Below, piece by piece: positions 1 through 13,260 of a stretch of 64,000 nucleotides of DNA. The notes under the pieces were generated by a model, which was not told where the DNA came from, searched no databases, and saw only the letters and a list, made by a program, of their open reading frames with translations. Source of the DNA: Setoptus koraiensis (Eukaryota > Arthropoda); assembly GCA_048013815.1 (NCBI GenBank), contig CM106585.1, positions 7,192,001 to 7,256,000 on the forward strand, written 5' to 3'. Positions within the stretch are counted from its first letter, which is position 1. Each line of letters starts with the position of its first letter. Made by a program: the position numbers and the translations under genes.

Positions 1-1736
1 GATATGAAACGCAGTTACGTAAGCGCCAGATAGAGAGTAGACATTGAGTAGAGAGGCCAACATGAGGCGAGCAAGTGGCGCTAATGCTGTTACAATGCAA
101 ACTGAACAATATAAACCGAAGCGAGTCGGCCAGCGACGGCCAACAAGTGGATCGCTGGCGCGCTAATTGGGTTTGCGTGTCCGCTCGGGCGCGGCGCCCG
201 AGCCAATAGGACTGATGTGCGTGCCAGTGTCTTTGTACGCACTAAAAACTATAAAACCACTTTGCCGGCCAGAGCCAGTCATTGGTCGGGCCACTCGTCG
301 AGCTCGTCGGGCTCGTCGGGCTCGTCGGACGGGGCCACCGTTTGGCGCCGCCGTCGCCAGCGCATCCGATAATGGGCCGGTCTCTCAGCGAATTCTCGTG
401 CGCCGCTGTGCATTTAGCAGAGCGCTGCGATAATAGACCAATAGTCCATCGCACGAATCGTTTATATCTGGCGATCGAATCGCTCTCGATTATAACTCAA
501 ACTCTCGCTTATGTGGCCGCTCGGCCACACGGGATTACGGCCGTTGTGTGTCTGACAAATAAACGATATTTTAAACGAAATGCGATCAATAATGCGAGTG
601 TTGTTAACACTCGTTGTTGGCTTGATGATGTGGGCTGCCGGCCAATCATGATGGATTGGCCGACTTGTTGCACGCAGCGGCAGCGCGTGAGCAGTGGTCA
701 CTCGCTGCGCCGTTGTCCGGTCCAGTTTGGCGCAATTTTGGCGCAATTCGTTGAGCCGGCCGGCCGGCCGGTTGGTCAGCCCGGTCAGGTGGTGGGGCCA
801 CTTGCACTTGTTGTTGTTGTTGTTGTCGTTGATAACTTGTCAACTTGTGCACTATTTAGTGCGCCATTATTTGCTGTACGCCGGCTGACAGCTTGTCGGC
901 CGGCGCGCCACAACAGTGACAGGCAGGCTAGTTACGTAAGCATTGCGTGCCGCATTTTGGTCTGTTTGTTTGTTTGTTGCGCGACGACCATACAAGAGCC
1001 ACTGAATGAGCCATCATACATGCGACCAATGGTGAATGGTCAACTTTGGAGCAAAAGGGCCAGCCCATTGAGCGACACAAGTGACCATTGACATAGTCAG
1101 TGTGGCGTGCTGTTGACACACACATTCAAACAACAAGCGATGACACAACAACAAACAACAATTTGCGGCAACTATTGCGTAAGCTCATTAATTAATATCT
1201 GCCAGTTGCTCTTAATGATGGCCGGTTGGATGGCATTGTTTCTTTGTCATGCGACGGTGGCCCGGACATTCCGTGCTTGTGTGTGGTCCGAATGCTGCGA
1301 CTCTCTCAAAGGTCAGCCACTGACCACTCACTGTACGAGACATTGCCGGACAGCCGGATTATGGTTGCAGTGGCCGAGAGATGGATGCCATTTCCATCAC
1401 ACACACGACACACACACACACACACCGTCTATGTAATGTTCTTATAGCGTGAGCCGTATAATTTATCCCCCGCGCCACAACCAGAGAGATGCACACTGTC
1501 GGCACGCATCTCTCGTTGTGGCGGCGCTCGTTGCGCAATCGCCGGCTAACCGGCGATTCTCGATAACAACTAACTCGATAACAGCATTAATAACTTTGAC
1601 CATTGGTCACTTGCAACAAGCAACGAGCACCGATAAGTGATAGTATCAACAGAAGAGTGTAAATAATAAATCATCATTCTCTCTTTTCATCATACTCATT
1701 TTCGCCAACATGCATTATTATGCATCATTGGCGCAG
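1..1736. other. non-coding stretch, probable intron of the GH27 gene
   Basis: No convincing exon was seen. The stretch lies directly upstream of an internal exon of a GH27 glycosidase, so it is most likely intron. I looked for the expected preceding exon, which carries the second catalytic Asp in a WRNYDD-like context, and did not find it. The stretch holds a 9-bp minisatellite (unit CTCGTCGGG, around 296-330), a GTT run near 806-832 and a CA run near 1399-1425. Open frames crossing it (for example 282-1091) follow these repeats. Confidence 0.5.
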
Positions 1737-2101
1737 GACCCGGTCACTGGTTCGACCCCGACCAGTTGGTCATCGGCGACTACGGTCTCAGCAAGGATCA
1801 GGCCCAGGCTCAGATGGCCATTTGGTCTATTTGGTCGGCCCCATTGTATATGAGCAACGATTTGCGCGACATTGATCCCGATATGCGCAACATTCTGTTG
1901 AATAGGCACGTTTTAGCCATTAATCAGGACGATCTGGGCCTGTTCGGATTGATGGTGCAAGACAAGCGCTCCATTCAGGTGTACGCAAAAACAATCAGAA
2001 ACACAAACAGCAGCTCGCCTGGCCAACCGTTGGACGAGCCCTGTCAGCGGGCCTACGCAATCGTCTATTTCAACAGGAACACGCTGGGCAACGCGCGTCT
2101 C
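1737..2101 (+). CDS. internal exon of a GH27 alpha-galactosidase / alpha-N-acetylgalactosaminidase
   Basis: The exon follows an acceptor (..TTGGCGCAG at 1728-1736) and ends at a strong donor (GTAAGTAC from 2102). It enters with 2 nt of a split codon and ends on a codon boundary. The encoded peptide begins PGHWFDPDQLVIGDYGLS, which matches the conserved GPGHW-NDPD-MLVIGNFGLS segment of GH27 lysosomal enzymes. AQMAIWSIWSAPLYMSNDLR and VLAINQDDLG follow, all family hallmarks. RAQMALW- and IEVY-like variants are closer to NAGA than to GLA. GH27 enzymes remove terminal alpha-linked galactose or N-acetylgalactosamine from glycolipids and glycoproteins, usually in lysosomes. This exon carries the end of the (beta/alpha)8 barrel and the start of the C-terminal beta domain. 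Both catalytic aspartates lie in upstream exons that are not in view. GLA and NAGA cannot be separated with certainty from this fragment. Confidence 0.93.
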
Positions 2102-4156
2102 GTAAGTACACACCAACCCCAAATCCCAACAACAACATCTCTATTTGTTACCAGCTGATTTGTTACCAGCTGATTTGTTGTCAGCCGATTTGTTATCAGC
2201 TGGTTTGTCACGCTGCTGTCACAGCGCCAACAATTGGCCCCCAAGTCACTGTTGTTCCCATGTTGTGTTGGTCGCGACACCTTGCGAGCTAAGCTGGCTG
2301 GCTGGCAAGGTCGTTGACTTTCGTTGGCGTCCAGTTTTGCCGCATATGTCGCACAATTTGTCAGTTTGTCGTGGTCTGTTTGTAAGTCGGTCTGTTGTTG
2401 CTGACGCGCCGGTGGTCATTCCATGCCGATGCATAATTAGCTGGCCATTTTAATTAGCCGACCACTGGAGAGCAACAACAATAGCGCACACTTGATGAGC
2501 TTAATTGGTGGCGAGTCAATTGTTTTGTGCCACTTGTTTCATGCCACAAGCACTGTGTGCGATCTATCGACAACAAATACACGTCGTGTGCGGCTATTCC
2601 ATTGTGGGCCGACCGGATGGGTGCCCACAATGGTCCAATAAGCGTCCAACGTTGAGTGATCCAACGAGAAAAACAAACACCGCAAATGGACGCAAATGAA
2701 ATAAGTCGACTTAGTTGTGAGTGACGATGGTATGTATGACCGGGTATAAATAGACAACGGTCACGACAAGTGGCCAGTTGCAACTTTTGATTGTGCCAAT
2801 TGTGCACAACAATGATGCCTCATGCCAACGATGACAATGACAACAATTTGTTTGTTTGTTTGTTTGTCTGTTTGTTTGTTTGGTCACGTTCCATTTAATG
2901 AGCGCAGCACGGCTAATATAGCTAGTGTGGCCCAAAAGCGACCACCAGCGCTCAATTGAGTGAGCTTGCTGGCGTGCGGGGGCCACTTTTGGCTATTTGT
3001 AGTGGTCAGCGTGATCATGCAAGCGACACTCATCAATCAGTGGCGTCGTTATCGTGCGTCACCAGCGACACTTGTGTCAACCCTTGCGACTGAGCCAATC
3101 CATTCACAATTGTTTAGCAGCCAATGAGCGATGACCGGCCCGCTCAATCATCATCACGCGAGTCATCACTGACTGAACCCATCTCAACAAAACTGTTGTG
3201 AGTGCAACGGAATTCAATCAGCGATCGCCATAAATCACAAACCCAACAATGCATTGCCAAGGGCACCTGTTTAGAGCACTTGTTGCTGGCCTCCACTGCG
3301 CTGGCCTCCACTAATCCACACGCCGACCATGAGCGGTCACCAGTGGCCGCTGTGATTGGTGGTCAGCCTGCCCGTTGGCCAGTGATTGAGCAATTGAGCG
3401 ATTGAGCCACTCGAGCAACTGTCACATGTCAGCTGACAACTGTCAATCAGTGACTCTAGCGGCCATTATTGCCGCTATTGCCGGCTCTCGGCCATTCGCG
3501 AATCGCGATAGCCAATCTGTCAGTATGTGGTCATGGGAATTGAAAATAATGCTGCCACTAGGAGCCTCTGCAGAGCTCCAGCGAGCTCAAGCTAATCTGC
3601 TTTAATCAGCGCATTGACCCGTTGGCTAAGCTCTTTGGTTGGGCACATTTTTTAACATTTGATTTTTCACTATAAACTCACACGCGTTTTATACGCTCTG
3701 TTGTGCTGTTGAGCGCAACTTTGAACTTTGTCCAGCAGGAGTCCGTTTGTGCGCATATGTCGCCGCAACTTTGTTACACAATAGCGCCCTCTCTCTACAG
3801 CATCTAACTAAATTTAGTGTTACACAATTTGGGACACAATTTTGCACTAATAAAGCAGCCGAAGCAAGTGTATTAGCAAGCATTTGGGTGTTTTCAGCCT
3901 AATTATTATTATTATATGCATAATTATTATTTTACTTTATTCGCAACACACAGCCATTAATTAGTACTCATAAGTCACTGTTGAGATGCTATTAATGTAT
4001 TGTGCTTCCACTATTAATGGCTCGCTTGCTGGCAAGATTAATTAACATGCAACTAATACACTTAATATTGTCTTGTGATTGCTCCAACTATTGTGTCACT
4101 TTGCTGTCAACTGGCAATCGCTGTCAACTGACAATCGCTGTCGTGTTTGCGAACAG
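2102..4156 (+). other. intron of the GH27 gene
   Basis: GT at 2102-2103 and AG at 4155-4156 bound a 2,055-nt intron in phase 0, and the flanking frames join without a stop. It contains a four-copy 15-bp tandem repeat just inside the donor and a GTTT run around 2848-2882. Nothing else in it is recognisable. Confidence 0.85.
2144..2203. repeat. 15-bp tandem repeat, 4 copies
   Basis: The unit is TTTGTTACCAGCTGA. The first two copies are identical and the last two differ at a few positions. It starts 42 nt inside the GH27 intron. Confidence 0.9.
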
Positions 4157-4459
4157 GCCTCATTCCCACTGAAGGATATACTCTCCAAGGCGCCCCTCGT
4201 CGAGGTGCACAGAGTTGCCGATGGCGACGACGACAGGAACTTTAATCAAATTATGCCAGACAGGATAGCAAGCAACAGTGTAATGGATAAGCTGCAAACG
4301 AACCGGCCTACGTGTCGCCTCGAGACGCTCACCTATAAAGTGTACGATTTGTTCGACGAGGCCAAGCTATTGTTCGCCGATTTGCCCTATAATGGATATC
4401 TTAATTTGCGCGTCAATTTGAGCGGAGTTCGCATGGTGAAACTGGTGCCCAACGTTTGA
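4157..4459 (+). CDS. terminal exon of the GH27 glycosidase
   Basis: An acceptor (TTTGCGAACAG) precedes 100 codons in phase 0, matching the phase of the upstream exon, and they end in TGA at 4457-4459. The peptide runs from ASFPLKDILSKAPLVEVHR to YLNLRVNLSGVRMVKL. It corresponds to the antiparallel beta C-terminal domain of GH27 enzymes, whose last strand typically reads like VNPSGVVM. The length suits the final exon of an animal enzyme of about 400-450 residues. The middle of the exon (around GDDDRNFNQIMPDR) is hydrophilic and does not match the family closely, so it may be a lineage-specific loop. The exon assignment is firm because phase, position and the terminal motif agree with the upstream exon. 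Confidence 0.88.
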   Translation, partial: ASFPLKDILSKAPLVEVHRVADGDDDRNFNQIMPDRIASNSVMDKLQTNRPTCRLETLTYKVYDLFDEAKLLFADLPYNGYLNLRVNLSGVRMVKLVPNV

Positions 4460-4727
4460 ATAATGTGTCCCTATGAGTCGCTACCAAGACACACAATCAC
4501 TATACTATTACACAATACTGATACAACTGAACTGAATGATACACATAAAAATTGTAGCAGCGGCAGCGGTCCTAATTAGGAGCTAATTACAGTGCGCAAC
4601 AATCAAGACGACGTATCAAATTATGGTCATTGTTGTCTTATACAGTATATTGTCTCATGCAGTCGTTGGCCAGTCAGCTGGCCGTCAACTGGCGACCATA
4701 AAGTGTAACACGATTTGCTACTTGATA

Positions 4728-4733
4728 AATAAA
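4728..4733 (+). terminator. candidate polyadenylation signal (AATAAA)
   Basis: A canonical AATAAA lies about 270 nt downstream of the GH27 stop codon and is followed by AT-rich sequence. It is the first exact hexamer after the stop. The hexamer is common by chance in such sequence, so the link is positional only. Confidence 0.4.
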
Positions 4734-6343
4734 TGATAATAACACAACATAATAAATGAGAAACATTGTTCAGTATAAACAAACGCATGAGCAGTCGCAC
4801 ATTGGACCATATAAAAATAAATACACTATATAATATAATCACTTGCCACTTGTTGTTGATTCATCGGTGTGTGTGTTTTTGTCTCGTCCCGTCGTCGTCA
4901 TCTCTTGAGCGTTCTGTCGTGGTCGTCGCCGACAACGACGACAACCGACAACGACGACAACCGACAACGACAATTACCGACTTTAGTGGCGGTGACGGGC
5001 TTGTTTGCACGCTCATCGCCGGCTGCCCCTCGCCAAATAATGGCAGAGATGATGCTCGAAATGATGCCAGAGATAGCGCCCGAAACAATGTCGCCTCCAA
5101 AGACGTTGAGACGATTCTCGAGGCCAGTCTGGCTGGCATTGGAACATCGCGAGCGCGATCACTTTTTATGGCGTCCGAGATGAACATTTTACAGTCTTGA
5201 CCAACCATCATTATTAAGTATCACAAGCTGGCAAACAAAGTGTTCGGCTCGTTTGAGCTAATTGCAAACAATCAGCAAAAAATATACATGTACATGCTCG
5301 CAGTTTATGTAATTGTTTTGTTTGGCTACCGGCAGCTGCTGTTTATACAAGCAAGCAAGCAAGCGACCAACAAACAAACAAACAAACAAACTATACACAC
5401 TATGATTCACATGCAATATGACGGCTATATGAGCCAGCATAGACAGACAATATCGCACTGTTTGGGTGCCACTGCAACACTTGTGTCACAAGCGACCGTG
5501 AGCAGCAACAAGTGCGGCTCGGCATCACGCTGACCGTGGCCATCGTGTGTGATTATGTAATTGATGACAATTAATCATGGCCACTGTTGTCGCTGGTCGG
5601 TGCTCTTGTCTCACACCGGTGACGTTGTTGCGCTTGTTAGCCGATGATTAATTGTTGTTCGTCTTGGTATTGTTGTCGGTGTTGTTGTCGTTGTTGTTGT
5701 GCCGGCCACCAACGGCATCAGCTGCCGATCAGTGGCGACTGGCGGCAACAGCAGCAGCAGCAGTTGCCCAGAGCAAGCAACAACAGGCAACAGCAACAAA
5801 GCGTAAAAAACGAAACAACAACAACAACAAAAGACGTGTGTATCTAATTAAAGCAGCAAACAATCAGATAAGAACAACAATTAGCTTTTAGCGCTTGCCT
5901 ATCGCTTGTCGCCACTTGCGCCACTATCACAGGCTATCACAGGTTGTGCTGCCGGCCACTGCAACAAGCTGCCCTAACAACTGTGAGCTAACAACAACAA
6001 TCATTGGCTGGCTGTTTGTGTTGCGTCAGACGCAATTTACAACGGCGCTTCGCTCACGGTAATTAGTGGGCCGATTTGTTCATTTTGCGAGTGGCGAGGG
6101 TGGCGCGACAGGTAGCCGCGCTCACGTTATTGCTGGCAACGGCGCTCCTTCTTTCGCCACCAACAGTGGCGCACTTAATGGCCGATAGGTGTCCAGTGAG
6201 CCGACACACACTCTGCAGCGAGTTATTGTGTTGTCTGTTTGGGGTTTGTGGGCCCCATTGTAAATGTTGCCAGTGTTACAGTGTCAGTTTACAATGTTAG
6301 TTTAAAATGGGGCCCGTTCTGTGGGCAGCATTTTGCGCGCAGA

Positions 6344-6378
6344 TGTGGCGCAGTTTGTACAGCACAAACTGCGCCACA
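6344..6378. repeat. perfect hairpin, 15-nt arms, 5-nt loop
   Basis: Left arm TGTGGCGCAGTTTGT (6344-6358) is exactly reverse-complementary to 6364-6378. Confidence 0.95.
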
Positions 6379-6949
6379 CAAACTAAATAAATTTATTCGA
6401 GATGAGAGCACCCTCGTGGCGCGACCAAGAACGAAATGTTGTGGCGCGAGGTGGCCCGCTACGTAGCGCGCGTTCGCGGTTATATCGTTCGGGCCGCATT
6501 TGGCGGCATCTGGCGGCTGGCAACTGGCGGCGGCGGGCAGTCAGTTGGCAAGTCCGCCAGCAGTGCACAATTAGCAAAAAGCAGCACAGCAAAAACACGA
6601 CAAGTGCCAAGTAAGGCGCCGGGGATCCCATGGCGAGCTTGGCGACTTTGGTGTAGAGTGCGCGCGCAATGTGTGCAAATGGCAACAAAGTATAAGTAAG
6701 TGGCGAGCCAATTTGTTGTCGCTGGAACCGCTACTGGCTGCCAGTAGCGACTGGCAAGCCGAGTGAGCGACTTTCGGCTAGCGGTGCTGGCCGATGATGT
6801 TACATGACTACTATGTTACAACTTCAGTTATGTCGTCGTGCCAGAAATAAAACTAGCGATTGCAGGCGATTGCAGACGATGAAAAATAGAAACGAGCGAA
6901 TAAAAAACAAAGTGAAATAAAAAGTATAACAGTAGTGCGCTGTAGAGAG

Positions 6950-7070
6950 CGCATGTTGTTGTTGGTGTCGCTGTTGTTGGTGTCGCTGTTGTTGGTGCCG
7001 CTGTTGTTGTTGTCGTCGCCGTGGTTGTCGTGGTTGTCGGCGTCGTCGTCGTCGTCGTCGTCGTTTCAAT
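6950..7070. repeat. imperfect GTT/GTC tandem repeat
   Basis: A 15-bp unit (GTTGTTGGTGTCGCT) is repeated about three times and grades into GTTGTCGTC and GTC triplets. The unit length is a multiple of three, so it keeps long frames open on both strands (Thr- or Gln-rich). Confidence 0.85.
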
Positions 7071-7240
7071 GCTAGACGATGACGTCACCAATGACGAGCG
7101 GTGTGATAATAACAGTATCTCATCTCATAATGTATCGACAAACACACACAAATTCATCGCTAGCAGATCAACATGACAAACATTGCAAATATCACACAAA
7201 CAACACGCACACAAGCAACGCCAGTGTGTCTGTTGCTGGT

Positions 7241-7303
7241 GATATATGGATACTTATACATACTATTGGCACTGGCAATAGTATGTATAAGTATCCATAT
7301 ATC
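7241..7303. repeat. perfect 28-bp hairpin with 7-nt loop
   Basis: Arm 7241-7268 (begins GATATATGGATACTTATACA) is exactly reverse-complementary to 7276-7303. The loop is GCACTGG. The total is 63 nt, the size of a pre-miRNA or short-hairpin precursor, but the pairing has no bulge, which is unusual for an animal microRNA. It matches no microRNA I recognise. Confidence 0.97.
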
Positions 7304-8241
7304 CAGTCAGCCAGCCAGCCAGCCGCACATTGCCAGCCAAACAAACAGCGCCATTGACAATAATCGTGTCGTATCGTTTAGTATCATCGAGCCGGATTGT
7401 TTGTCAGCGCCACTAGCGAGCACCACGATTATTGTCCCTCTGTCGACAACATTATCGTTGGTATTAGCTATTACTATTATTACTATTATTATTATTATTA
7501 TCGCTATCGTTATTGTGACAATATAGTGCCGATCCAGATGACGACCATTCCAATGATTCATCATCTATCTCTAATTGATTGAGTTGGCTCCTTTCTGCCC
7601 ATCCGCTCATCAAATCGCTCGCAATCGATCGGCAGCAATCGTGAGCTGGCACAGTTGTGTCGCCGTTGTTATTTACGACTCGACACGACTCGACGCAACG
7701 ACAATGCAGCCCATTCCGCCGATCCAATTATATCCATTTCCATCATTTATTTTCCATCGGCGTGCGCGTCTGGCAAGTCGTCGAGTTGTCACTAGCTGCC
7801 CGTTGAACACACTTGAACACACAGTTTCTGCCCAGCGCCAGACAAACGCCAGACGACAGCACAAAATCGGACAGTTTCCGGAAGTTGACAGTCGCGCCAC
7901 TTGATCGAAAGTCAGCGCCGTATTGTGCGCTAACAATTTGTGAGTCACCTTGAGTGCAGCCATAAATATCCACCGGTGAATATCTACGTATTATATTATA
8001 AGTGTGCCGGCACTTGTGCGCGGCTCGCAAATACCCCGCGGCACAGCCAATCAGCGGCACAGTCAATCAACGTGAATCAGCGTAGTTGTGGGCGTGTGTG
8101 CTCCAATTAAATTCTTATACTTTTGCACACTTGACGATTAATAAACCGGGCGGCCCGGTTGCACACGCAACGCGGTTATTCATCGGTGAATACTCACAAT
8201 ACAACGCAAATATTCATCACAATATCGCGGACATTGTGCCA

Positions 8242-8328
8242 GTGTCCGTGAATACACTGGCCAACAGTTGTAACTTACAACTTGTAAGCTACAGTCGTAA
8301 TCTCAAGTGCAACTGTATTCACGGACAC
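8242..8328. repeat. perfect inverted repeat, 14-nt arms
   Basis: GTGTCCGTGAATAC at 8242-8255 pairs with 8315-8328 across a 59-nt loop. Confidence 0.9.
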
Positions 8329-9953
8329 CACCAAAAATATCACGATCAAAATATTCATGAATACTTGGTTCAATTGGTGCAGGTGAACGAGAAACTGCAA
8401 TGAGAGAGTCGCTTGGCGAGACACAAGTCTTGGCGAGCCGCACAAGCTGGTTAAATAGACTTTTGGCTAGCAACATGCACTAACAAGTAAGTAATGTGAT
8501 GCGCGTGACGCAATGCAGTGCAAAACCCGAACGACAGTATAAAGTTTGTGAGTTTCGGGCAGACCCACGCGCGGGTGCGATGAGAATATCTGCTCGTTTG
8601 TTTGTTTGGGCGCGATCATCGATAGACATTGTGCGAGCTAGTCAATTAGCCGACAGTCGCTTGTTTGTCGCTCGCTCAATGTCAAGTGATTCAATTCAAA
8701 CTAATCAACTGGGTCTGTCTGATTGTCTGTGAGTCGTTATCTCTGTCGATACGAATGAAACATTGTGTTTAAACGATACATATAGCCGGTTACAGTAAAC
8801 GAACAGATAATTGCTATTGATTAGTTGTCTCATACACGAGATTAATCGCGATATGATTATTATATCCTCAATATATGATTGTTATACTGGGGATTAGCCT
8901 AGAATAAGTACGAAAAGGATTAGAGTAGCAGCAGCCGCAGCGATTGTGATTGGCTAGTCACCTAGACTCTCCAGATCAAGTGCAACTATCGTCGTTTGCA
9001 GGGCCAATAGTGATAGTGATAACGATGTTTACTATCACTACTGCTGCTCACACAACTGACAAACAAACAAACAAACAAACAGATAAACTATAAATAGTCT
9101 ATCGAAACTGTCACACACTTTATACAGTTTGTAGCGTCTCTACATGTTGCGGCAAACAAACAATAAGGAAACGCCAATTCAATCACTTTTTTGCACTAAC
9201 AATTAACGTGCCAGTTGGCGCTAAAAGTCGCCAAAAAAACATACAGTTCGCCTATTACTATTTGTTTGTTTGTTTGCCTTATCGTTTGCTGTTGTTTTTG
9301 CTCTCTCTCTCTCTCTCTCACTATATCTATTTCTCGCTTACGCAATACTTGACACTGTGCCACAGCATGACATGCAATATCCGCACAAAATGTTGTTTGC
9401 CGGCACATGCGCGCGTCCAGTCACATTCAATAGTTTAATATTTGGTATTTGCGCGACCTTTTGCAAATTACGCAACGGTGTCGGGTAATCTGTCGCCGCT
9501 CTGGGTGCCTCCGCTCAGCGTAGATATTTAGCCGCTAATATCTGGATGCTAACATCTAGATGTTAATAGATTGTCGCAGCAGTGGCCCACAATTCTGACA
9601 ACAACAATGAGAACTCTCCCACTGGCGCCAGCGACTGGCAGAGTCGGCGGACAGAGTCGGCGGGCAGAGTCGGCGGACAAGGTGCAATAATAAAATATTC
9701 ATCCCGGCATAATCAGGCCGGCGAGTAATCCAGGCATGAATCTAGATTACTTAGATTGCGACTCAGATCAAGGTGGCAGCCTGTTATTTCGTGCCCCTTT
9801 CTTGTTAACGTTCTTTTCGAGCGACCTCTGTCAGTGGACCCACAACTGAGCACAACTGATAACTGTGTCGGCCCCAGTCGAGCAATTTTGCCAGCTGTCA
9901 GACTAGTTGGCTTATTAGCGCTGACAACTAATTTTCGAGGGCCAGCCAGCCAG

Positions 9954-10001
9954 CCCTTTTTTGGTGCCTTGGCCCAGTGTGGCCCGGGCACCAAAAAAGG
10001 G
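9954..10001. repeat. perfect hairpin, 15-nt arms, 18-nt loop
   Basis: CCCTTTTTTGGTGCC at 9954-9968 is reverse-complementary to 9987-10001. Confidence 0.93.
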
Positions 10002-12265
10002 GCCAAATTTGGCAAATTGGGCAAATTGGGCACCGCTGCTGGGCCAGGCACAAAACGTGATGTTTGTGTTGTTGGCGAGTAAGCAAATAGATAGCGTTGG
10101 GGCCCGCCAACAGCCACAACAATGGCTTACGGGCGCTTAGCTCGCGCCGGCCAGACCGGCCCGCTTGACACGAGTGACCTTCACCTGTCGGGGTCACCGG
10201 TTGCCAGGCAACTGGCATAAGGGCGCCAGATATAACGGCACAAGTGTGTGTGTGTGTGTTATTTATTGTTATGGCACAGTATCGCACAATAGTGCATTTG
10301 ATAAGCGCACGCTCACAAAACAATGACAAGAGGCCCGAACAAGTCGTGTCGCCAGCGCCCTCACCCGTTCACCTGAGCTGACCCCGGGGCCTGGGCACCA
10401 GGGGGCGTCATTATTGTCTATGTGTGTGTGCGTGTGTGTGTGCGTGTGTGTCGGTGTGCGTGTTGCCAGTGGGACTGTAAGTGTCGTGTTAGGAGTCGAT
10501 GCTGCTAATAATAGTTATAATAATATGCACGCACATGAACGCTATTCACGCATAGATGGATATTCATGGCTGCGTGTGCTTTATGGGTGCAGCGCCGGAG
10601 CAAACCGTTATTGCGCCCGAACAAACCGTTATTGCGCCATTGGCCCGACAAGCAAGCAAGCCCGCTATTGATAAATAACTGTGCACAGTCGCAAGGACGC
10701 ACAAGTCACAGCCAGAGTTACGTAACAGTGAGATATATCGAGGTTGTCGGTTGCGAGCAGCCGGCCAACCGACGCGCCGTTGGCCAGGCCGGCCACACCG
10801 ACGCGGCCGGCCTCGCCTACTGTCTACGGGCGGCCTTGTTGCGGCCGGTTGGGCGACGTTGCGGCCGGTTGGGCGACGGGCCGCAATTGCGGGCCGGGCG
10901 ATGTTTGCACCTTGTTGTGGGCGCAGTTGGCTGCTCGTTGTTGTGGCGATAAGCCGGCAATTAGTCTGGCGCTAGTCTGAGGCACAGTCTTGTCGAGCGG
11001 GCGCTTATCGTGTGTCCCCTTGGGCGCGCACGTTGAACTCTGCCGATGAACTCGTCGTCGTCGGCGTCGTCGGCGTCGTCGTGCAAATCGTTTAAACTGG
11101 GCAAATTTCACTTTGAGAACAGTAAAAAGTGTCGCATAAAACATGGCAACCGGCGCTATAACGTAAATGCACATTGCCAGCGACTGGCTGGCTGTGTCGA
11201 CTAGGTCGCTCGGCTGGCTGGCCAAACGGAACAATGGCTGACATGCGGATTGGCAAGGGCACAAGCTCTTGCGGCACTGACATGAGCAGCGACACAAGAG
11301 AGCTTTAGAGTGCCACATCAATGTGTATAATTTGCTTAGATTAATGAGCTTAGTTAGTGCTCGCTTCAGTATTCGTTTGTGTTTGTTGTAGATTTAATTT
11401 TTAATTTTCTCTATTTGTTTTTTATCGCTTTAGCACTGTTACGTAATCTCGTCACACTGACGATGATGTTATATTGCGACTGTCGTGTTGTGTTCATTGA
11501 GAGTTGTGTTCAGAAGCGCACACACACACACACGCACTAATTAAACACAGCTAACAGTTATGAAAATGCAGCAGCGATCACGCCGACATGAGACGACACG
11601 ACGAGATGATGTAGGCAGCAGATGATGTAAGGCCGAGATAGAGACGCCGAGATAGACGACGAGACATAGACAGCACACAGCTCAGAGACTCAGAAAGTGA
11701 GAGATAAATGGTATAAATGGCAGCAAAGATCATTATCACAATTAAGAAGCCATCCATAGGGCACCAAAGACAACACAGATATGGCGACGCATCATAGCCG
11801 ACGCATCATAGGCGACAGAGTGCGCTGCCGGGCCCCACTTGCGTAACTAACTAGCTGGCTGGCTGCTAGTTAGCGGGGCGACACTCGGCGCCAGCACGTT
11901 TCTGGGTTTGCGCTGCTGCTGCCGCTGCTGCCGCTGCTGCAATCATCAATCACCACATCACACATTTGGCTACCTCTTGGCTGGCGAGACGCCGGCTAAT
12001 GCGATCGCGTCGCGTCGCATCTCGACATTAGCAATTTGTACACTTGCAATGGCCACAACAACAGCAACAACAACAATTCTTCGTTTCGAGCTGGCAAGTC
12101 GCTCGGCTCGCGCTGCCAGTTGGTTGCGATTGCCATTTTGTCACTTTGGGTATCAGCTACTGCTAATTATCGTGGTGTCATTATCATGCTTTTATCGCGC
12201 TCTGTTCACACCCGACGGCTGTTGTCGGTCGTGAGCCGAGCATTGACAATTGCGAATTGCCAGTT

Positions 12266-12395
12266 GAGATTCGCGAATCGGCAAATGAGATTCGCGAATA
12301 GGCAAATGAGATTCGCGAATAGGCAAATGAGAGTGAAGAATCGGCAAATGAGATTGAAAAATCGAGAATCGGCAAATGAGATCCGAGAATTGGCA
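12266..12395. repeat. 21-bp minisatellite, five to six copies
   Basis: The unit is GAGATTCGCGAATAGGCAAAT. Copies at 12266-12286, 12287-12307, 12308-12328 and 12329-12349 are full length, and the later copies are longer and more diverged. Each unit contains the palindrome ATTCGCGAAT. The 21-bp period keeps all frames open, which explains the open frames on both strands here. Confidence 0.93.
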
Positions 12396-13192
12396 GCCAA
12401 TTGACAATAACGATCCCGTTGCCGTTTGGAGCACCTTGGCGAGCGTTCGGTTAGCAAGTCGCTTGTTGCGGTCATTGCAATCACAACTGCGCGCCAATCT
12501 AGTCTATCTGTCAGTGAGGCCGACACAATTACTCATTGGCAAACACATAACAGATATGTGACAGATATGTCAGTATAACAGATTATTATTATTATCTGTT
12601 CTGTTCTGTTCTGTTGCATTATCCCTTGCTCGCCGTTTGCAAATAATACGGCCACGTTGTCGCCAGTGGGCGCTTCTCAACGCTCGGCACAATGACGGCC
12701 ATCGAGTGCAGAAATCTCATCTTTGCTCAATTGAGTCTCAAATTGATAAAAACTTGCCAAAACATGCCCATAGTCTGGCGCCCACAACAACTGCCTATCG
12801 GACTATCGGCGAATGCGCGAACTAGCAAACGAAACTGTTGGCTGAAGGCTGAATGCTGAATGGATCTGCTGGCCGACTCAATGAACTAATGATGAATGAA
12901 TTTGGCCTCGCATGCACCCCAGTCAGCAGTCGGTGCCAGTGGCTCCCGTGGCCGCCAGAGCAACTAGAGGAGCGACCGACATTGTGCAGAATAAACAAGG
13001 CACACTGATACACTGTGCAGGCCAGAGAACGCAAGCCAAAGACGCAGGAGAAGCGTTCGAATTCCTCGGCTTCGAAATTGGGCTGCCAAGTGGAACAAGT
13101 TGACAGACGAACAAAACAGACGAACATAAATCATCGCGCCACCGCCATACGCCCATACTGATAATAATAATACCCTGCTAATACATCTAACA

Positions 13193-13260
13193 CATATATA
13201 TATATACTAACTAGCATATATATATTTATATATATAGCATATATATATATTTATATATAA
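13193..13260. repeat. AT-dinucleotide-rich repeat
   Basis: Runs of TA dinucleotides are interrupted by TTTATA and by a repeated CTAACTAGCATAT-type spacer. The block can form extended cruciform structures. Confidence 0.9.

Noticed and set aside
282-1091. 269-codon plus-strand open frame
   Set aside because: It begins in a 9-bp minisatellite, passes through GTT repeats, has no domain, and lies where an intron is expected.
8086-8403. 105-codon plus-strand frame
   Set aside because: There is no ATG start, and the sequence is dominated by the hairpin at 8242-8328 and GAATATT-type repeats.
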